DNA of 27,616 nt, taken from contig JALMLS010000137.1 of assembly GCA_038496445.1 (NCBI GenBank), positions 1 to 27,616 of the forward strand, written 5' to 3'. The notes under the pieces were generated by a model. That model saw nothing but the letters and a program-made list of their open reading frames with translations, was not told the DNA's origin and ran no database searches. How positions within the stretch are numbered: the first letter of the stretch is position 1; each line of letters begins with the position of its first letter. The translations under genes were made by a program, and so were the position numbers. Source of the DNA: Trichosphaerium sp. ATCC 40318 (lineage: Eukaryota; Discosea; Flabellinia; Trichosidae). Of the stretch, positions 22,656 to 27,616 are shown piece by piece.

Positions 22656-23609
22656 GTAATGTGTAGGCGCAAAAAAATATTTCTTGTGAGTTTTCTACGC
22701 TCATTTGCCAGACTTACACAATCAAAGACTCTTTCAGTGTCTTCGGTCAATCAAAATTCGCAGCGGAACCTATGTTTTCACCTTTTGTACAGTAAGTATC
22801 TAGGCTTACCTGAGCCACATAATCCGGTAACGATAAGCATATTTACAAGTGTCGTATAAGGTTCCACCATACTCCAGAGTGAGAGTGTTAATACATTTTG
22901 TATAGCGTAGTGGTTAGTACGACACAAGTTGGTAAAAACGCAAGCATCGTCAGACCTGAAATTATCAGCTACAATGCATCTTGAATTCTATGCACAGTGG
23001 TGGTTCAGCATTGGCACTATCAATGAGTGTAAGCGCTATCTAGGAATAATCAACAAGCAAGCACAAAAAGATTACATCCAAGAAGTGTTGGTAGGAGCTG
23101 TTAGTGATTGTTTTCTTATGGGCTTGGCTAGGGATTAAACAACGAAGAAATTTGCAACAAAAAAAGCTATTTGGGCCACACGTTTGGCTTATTGTTCCAT
23201 TTGGCCTCATTCATTAGTTAAGTTGGTAGCTGCTAGATTTACCAACAGGAATAATTACATATTTACCGTATGGATATTTCTTATCGATAATGTTCTCAAA
23301 CCTGTAAACGATTGCGTGACCTTTCATCAGGGTTCGATCAACTTTGTAACGGTATCAATGGGAGCTACTGTATGAGAAGTTGCAAGCGCATATACAATCA
23401 TATTAGCAAATACAAATGCAACAGATGACTGGCTAACTCGCTTTTAGGTATCAAAATATTTTTACATTTGCCATGAGCTTACAATAGCAGCCAAACATCA
23501 ATGGCACTCAGCATGCATTGTCACTGTTGGCATTTGTATCTTGTAGCCGTCTCCTAGAATACATTACTGTTCAAGTATTGCCAAAGCCTTGATTCACCCT
23601 TAAACATTC
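22656..23609. other. left part of unit B, no supported gene
   Basis: 22670-22850 is homologous to 17430-17600 (shared GACTCTTTCA, GAGTTTTC and ACATAATC words). The frame at 22929-23138 (QAQKDYIQEVLVGAVSDC) has no family match and no counterpart seen in unit A. No RNA gene found. Confidence 0.4.
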
Positions 23610-23625
23610 TAAAGTGTTTGTGAAA

Positions 23626-23733
23626 ACAAATATCACAACAGATCACTTCAGCACACTCCAACTTTCTTCACAACGTAAAAGTCTTCGTGGCCTAATGGTA
23701 TGGCACCAGTCTTCGGATCTGGGGATTGCAGGT
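23626..23733 (+). repeat. older copy of tRNA-Arg leader and 5' part (copy B)
   Basis: Same extent and same T-arm break as copy A, with about six differences from the functional locus, mostly in the leader and one in the T stem (GCAGG). GTACACTGGTAAGACAC follows at 23773-23789 as in copy A. Confidence 0.88.
23681..23733 (+). pseudogene. truncated tRNA-Arg(UCG) pseudogene, copy B
   Basis: First 53 nt of the tRNA with one change in the 5' T stem. It lacks the B box and the 3' end, so it is not a functional tRNA. Confidence 0.85.
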
Positions 23734-24538
23734 ATGTTTAACAACCCGCACATGTCACCTAATGCATTTATAGTACACTGGTAAGACACCTTAACAAGAC
23801 GCTGATCAATATACAATTTATTAACTGAACTATAATAGCAACACAATGTTGTACATGCTTAATCCACTCAGAAGAGCCATGAGTTCCAAGCACGTATGTT
23901 TTATATTGCCGGTTTTGATTGTGTTTGTAAAAATATTATTTTACAGTTTCTATAGATAGGGTAGTCAGAGATACACAATATCAAACTTCTAACAATTCTT
24001 GTTTTAGAACAAAAACCCTGTTCCAAAATCGTTTACAAAAGGAAATGTCACCCAATTTTATTTTGTAACGTTTTATCTGTTGGTGTTTGTTTGTAGTCTG
24101 GTTGGGTTATTCAGCATGTAGAAAGTGTGAATCAACGGTATACTTCTAAAAACTGCTTCGGCCTTTTGTTAGCAGTCCGATCACGTGCATCCATACAAAT
24201 CTGCGTTCATCTTCCGTATCAACGAATGTTGGATCAAATAACGTCTATCTGTTACAGTTACTGGTTTAAGCTTCTGTGGTACCTTTGTAATATTATTTTA
24301 GGCGTATTCAAGGTATTTATGGCGTTGTACCTCTTCTCCTATTTGTTGCTGTTCTTGAAGTCTTTTTTTTACAACCAACTTCACGCTCACTTGTCTCTTC
24401 ATCATTTCAGAATAGCAAAGGCTTTCCATACATTATGACAATTTTGTTTCACCATTGACATAAAAGGATACAACACTATCTCGACTGTCATTAATACATC
24501 GTATTAGACATATCTTCTCGGTTTTTTATACTTGGACA

Positions 24539-24553
24539 TGTCACTGTGTGACA
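24539..24553. promoter_or_regulatory. palindromic box 4
   Basis: TGTCACTGTGTGACA, perfect 6-bp arms, in the first of two tandem leader repeats. Confidence 0.6.
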
Positions 24554-24665
24554 CAGATAACTTGTGCAACTAACGGAGTTTCAAATAGCTCATGTAGTTT
24601 ATTAGATATCTTCGCATGTAAACCTCTTATTGAGACATCTTCTTCTCATGTTTTATACTTGAACA

Positions 24666-24680
24666 TGTCACTGTGTGACA
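24666..24680. promoter_or_regulatory. palindromic box 5
   Basis: TGTCACTGTGTGACA, 127 bp after box 4 and about 100 bp before the start at 24769. Followed by AACTTCTTGCAGTTAATGGA. Confidence 0.6.
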
Positions 24681-24768
24681 CAGATAACTTCTTGCAGTTA
24701 ATGGAGTTACTTAGCATAGAACTAAAACACTTAAGCGTGTATATGAATCTATTATTTCACAATATAGA

Positions 24769-25209
24769 ATGGACCCAACAACACCTCCTAAAAACACTCC
24801 TGTTTCAGAAAATAAGCGTCGATTAGACTATTTACAAAATCAATACAAAACTGTTTGTGAACAACTTGAGGTGGCCAAACAATCGGCGAAGGAACAGCAG
24901 GAAAAGTATGACGAAGAACAGGCAGAACTTGCTAAGTTAAAAGAACAGGTTAGAATAGCAGTAGAAGAACTCGAACGTACAAAAGGTAACTGCCCCCACC
25001 TTAACAATACTTCCAAAATTATTGCGAGGATACTGAGGTCGATGCAAGAGCTAGACGAATTAGTTATAGAACGACACATCGCTCTAAATGCTCGTGCAGT
25101 TTACAGGGCTGTTTGTTCAGGTGACATGGCAACAGCGTACAACGCTGAAGGCGAAATCAGGGATTTTCACGAAATACTTGATGAAATTGATAGCGATCCA
25201 GAAGATTGA
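24769..25209 (+). CDS. nuclease-less paralogue of the His-Me endonuclease: leader plus coiled coil, 146 aa
   Basis: Intronless. Residues 1-12 (MDPTTPPKNTPV) match the start of the 21193 endonuclease, then the protein jumps straight to SENKRRLDYLQNQYKTV, equivalent to residue 218 of that protein. The N-terminal domain, intron and complete zinc/His-Me nuclease domain are absent. Residues 15-75 form a Glu/Lys/Gln coiled coil; GNCPHLNNTSK and the last 40 residues are almost identical to the full-length paralogue. The frame is intact and the coiled coil has diverged mainly by substitutions, so it may be a maintained protein rather than a fresh deletion. If the coiled coil mediates dimerisation, it could form mixed dimers with the full-length nuclease; this is inference. 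Upstream frames are broken here, which supports ATGGACCC as the common start of the family. Confidence 0.8.
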   Translation: MDPTTPPKNTPVSENKRRLDYLQNQYKTVCEQLEVAKQSAKEQQEKYDEEQAELAKLKEQVRIAVEELERTKGNCPHLNNTSKIIARILRSMQELDELVIERHIALNARAVYRAVCSGDMATAYNAEGEIRDFHEILDEIDSDPED

Positions 25210-25562
25210 GACCATTGTATCGCTTTTCTAGTTCGTTTAATAAAGTACAGTTGTTTGTTTTTGCTTTGTTAAGGCTCCTCAATGTCCTACCAATTGTTGA
25301 AGTGATTATGTTCTTTCTCTGCTGTGACTATTTTTGATTGCTTATAATTTACTGACAAGGAAAAAATCTCATTGTAACAGATGGCTCATGATAGCGAAAA
25401 CATTAATTGTGACACGTGATTGTTTTGATTGTATAACCATCTAAAAACTCAAAACTTGAGCATAAATCTTTTAGCCTACATCTCTTTAGCAGTTCGACAG
25501 TCAAATGTACGATAGTAGCATGTTCCATCCGGTATGCGTTAGTGTAGATCGAAAATGGTAAT
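25082..25562 (+). repeat. right module of unit B
   Basis: Partner of 22188-22653. Homology ends after GATCGAAAATGGTAAT, which marks the common right boundary of both units. Confidence 0.85.
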
Positions 25563-25632
25563 TTGCAGTCGTTCTTGAAAAAGTCAATTCAGTTGGTTTT
25601 TCTTTCTTTTTGTAACGCCACCACGCGTAATT

Positions 25633-27605
25633 ATGTCGTCTTCAAGTACGTCTTCCATTAGCAGCTCTGAGACGAGATCTCCATCGAAGGTACATTTTTT
25701 TTGTACATACAGCACGCTTACCAACGATAGACTCAAGATGGCGCAAACCCACGCAAACGCAAGACTAACAAAAGCGGAGAAAACGACGATCAACCTAAAG
25801 AAACTACTACAGCCGAAGTACACAATAATATAGCGCAAAAACGGCGTAAAAAAGCAAAAGCAAAAAAAGACTTGAAAAAAAAGGTCATACCAGACAAATT
25901 CGACTATGATCAAGGTGAGGAATCATCTGGGAGCGAAGACTACGATCAAAACGCGCATCAAATTGATGACAAACAAAATGCGATCTTAAAGGATAAACGA
26001 TACGCTTATAAGGCTGACAAACCTACTCTCGCCCATAAACTACGGTAAAAACCTTTTAACAATTATTTTTCAGACTTGCGGAAAAAAACGAATCAATACC
26101 ACTGCAATCAAAAGCTCACTCCGTCATTAGAATAGATAGAGTAAATCCAGGGTTTTGGATTTTAGCCGTTTTAACGCCAGCAATATTTATTGCTGTTTTG
26201 TTCGCTGTTATACCTCTTGGTAACCCCCACTCTAAGAATATCGGCGAATACTGGGTTGTAGCTTTTATAACCATCCCTGTTGGGTACGTCACGTGCCAAG
26301 ATGCCATTAAACGACTTTCAGCACTGTGTGAGAGACTCCGTAGTGTTTGTATCTCATATTTATTTTGTTCCGTGATCACCTTTTTTGATTTAATTGTTTA
26401 CCATAGGTATGCTGCTGCGTCTTATCTAAATATTGCTATTTTTCTAGCAACTATGGGTGTACAAAGACCTTTTATATCAAATTGGAAAGTAGTTCTTGTT
26501 GTTTTTGTATTAGAACTTATTCTTGCTAATGTCACGTGGCCTTTGGCAGGACGTTATGATCTCAATGGATTTGTAGCGTATAGTGTAGCTTATATTGCAA
26601 CTTTTGTTGGTGCGTCAATAATTAATCATTCCTGCTTTTTTATTAAAAACCAACGCGTCCTATGCTTTCTTACATATAATACCTTCGTTGTAAATTAAAT
26701 GAGCAAGTTTTATTCAAAGGATAGCTAAGTAGCAAAGGGTTAAGAAAGTTGTTTTTTTTTGTTTTTTTTTTTGTTTCATCAATGCTTTATTACCTCTACT
26801 TACACTTCGTTACAGGTATTTTTATCGTTGAGAAGGCTCATTTAAAAGCATTGGGCGCTGATAATTTAGATAAATTCAAGCCGTTTTTTTTCCAGTATCT
26901 CAAAGTAGTTGCTATTATTGGAAGTTTCTACATTGTACTGGTGTTGTACATTTTTGGGTTTAGATTATTGGGTCCAGTCGGTCAATCAGTCTTGCCTTTG
27001 GTTGTTTCTTTCGCATTTGCTTTCTTCTTCCGTAAGGCTATATTGTCTTTTACGGATCCGTTTCCAATTGAGACAGCTCAACTGCTTGCTGGTTTCATTA
27101 TCAACAATATGGAGGATGTAGTACGTTATTTGTTTTTCGAAAATCTAAGTGTCTTTATATTTCTCACTTTCAATTAGTTTACAGTATTGGCTTTCCCTTC
27201 TATTACAGATCCATCAGTTCTTATTGCACTATTTGCAAGATCTTTCTTTGGTGATATTGCCAATGTCTTCTTCTTTACAGACTTATGGATGCACTTCCGG
27301 TTAGTTTAAGCTAAAAACGAAACTTAAAGAAAACTTATCTTTAACAAATTAGTGTTTGGATCAAAGCATGGCTGAAGAGACTCTTCACTTGTAGATATCA
27401 ATGTTGTCCAGTAGAAGCTAAAATTATTTATAAAAATGACCCAGAGGATAGAGGTCATAGTAATAACCATCCAGGGTATTTAAGAAGACAGGTACAAAGA
27501 AATTAGTGAATGATGATTTTTTTTCTAAAAGTTATTTCTCTTAAGGCTCGCTTCTTGCTTTGGAAACTTCTCAGCTCAGTCATGGTACCACCAAAACATT
27601 TCTAA
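25633..27605 (+). CDS. multi-pass membrane protein with long charged N-terminal tail
   Basis: Exon 1, 25633-25689, encodes a Ser-rich start (MSSSSTSSISSSETRS). Exon 2, from the ACTCAAGATG after GATAG, encodes a Lys-rich then acidic cytoplasmic tail (KRRKKAKAKKDLKKK, EESSGSEDYDQ). A 29-nt intron (26045-26073) is required to avoid a stop. Hydrophobic helices follow: WILAVLTPAIFIAVLFAVI, YWVVAFITIPVGYV, VCISYLFCSVITFFDLIVY, LNIAIFLATMG, VVLVVFVLELILANVTW, VAYSVAYIATFVGASII. After an unresolved junction near 26640-26815 come VVAIIGSFYIVLVLYIFGF and VLPLVVSFAFAFFF, then exons ending in PPKHF at 27605 with a small Cys-rich segment (CRYQCC). About eight or nine TM helices in total. The family is not recognised, and the sequence does not show whether it is a channel, transporter or receptor. 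It begins just beyond the right edge of unit B. Confidence 0.7.
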
Positions 27606-27616
27606 TTTCCCCTTTG

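Larger units (their letters stand above)
23830..24768. promoter_or_regulatory. unit B upstream region of the nuclease-less gene
   Basis: 24050-24600 is homologous to the inverted promoter block of the minus-strand endonuclease. It contains two tandem copies of the palindromic box and its flank. Frames such as 24127-24438 are not conserved between copies and are not called. Confidence 0.5.
22670..25565. mobile_element. accessory unit B: left module, tRNA fragment, nuclease-less gene
   Basis: A shorter tandem relative of unit A. It lacks the minus-strand endonuclease, carries the minus gene's promoter block inverted to drive the plus direction, and has the nuclease domain deleted from its single gene. 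The right end falls about 70 bp before the next host gene at 25633. Confidence 0.5.

Noticed and set aside
22895-22925. A tRNA-like A box (TAGCGTAGTGGTTAGTACG)
   Set aside because: No acceptor, anticodon or T arm could be folded and no B box lies at a proper distance.
17430-25565. Retrotransposon, DNA transposon, CRISPR array or group I intron in the island
   Set aside because: No reverse transcriptase, DDE transposase or recombinase motifs, no regular spaced repeats and no group I core or rDNA flank were seen.

Overview
The window is nuclear DNA of a eukaryote with a compact, AT-rich genome. Almost every real gene is cut by very short spliceosomal introns (about 29-150 nt, mostly 40-70), and many donor sites read GTACG rather than GTAAG. 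One intact tRNA gene is present. The gene types suggest a free-living, amoeba-like protist: a TKL-type kinase, a lumenal-domain/7TM protein, a LacZ-type beta-galactosidase, the DHX37 helicase and eIF1. I cannot assign a species. Gene models were assembled by hand from reading frames, GT-AG sites and family motifs, so exon edges are predictions.

Left part (1-15.9 kb), ordinary genes. A multi-exon GH2 beta-galactosidase runs off the left edge on the minus strand and carries two apparent 1-nt frameshifts. Next come a doubtful small plus-strand gene, a minus-strand SAM-domain protein, and a small secreted protein on the minus strand. A long DHX37/Dhr1 ribosome-biogenesis helicase (minus, 5622-10802) stands head-to-head with a TKL-type kinase (plus, 11016-13414) across a 213-bp shared promoter region. 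A plus-strand multi-pass membrane protein with a signal peptide follows (13839-15845). eIF1 (minus, 16017-16601) and tRNA-Arg(UCG) (minus, 16863-16934) close this part.

Middle part (about 16.9-25.6 kb), an unusual accessory island. Two paralogous units lie in tandem: A (about 17430-22655) and B (about 22670-25565). Each holds a copy of the 5' three quarters of the neighbouring tRNA-Arg gene plus about 55 nt of its leader, broken at the same point in the T-arm. Unit A then carries two divergently transcribed, intron-containing genes for I-PpoI-like His-Me finger endonucleases. Both keep the catalytic His and Asn and the zinc ligands. Unit B carries a derivative in which the same N-terminal leader is joined directly to the C-terminal coiled coil, with the nuclease domain missing. 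A 15-bp palindromic box recurs five times in the promoter regions of all three genes. My interpretation is a tRNA-associated selfish element, or nuclease gene family, with a full-length and a nuclease-less form. The link between the nuclease and the tRNA break is inference.

Right part (25.6-27.6 kb): a plus-strand gene for a multi-pass membrane protein with a long charged N-terminal tail.
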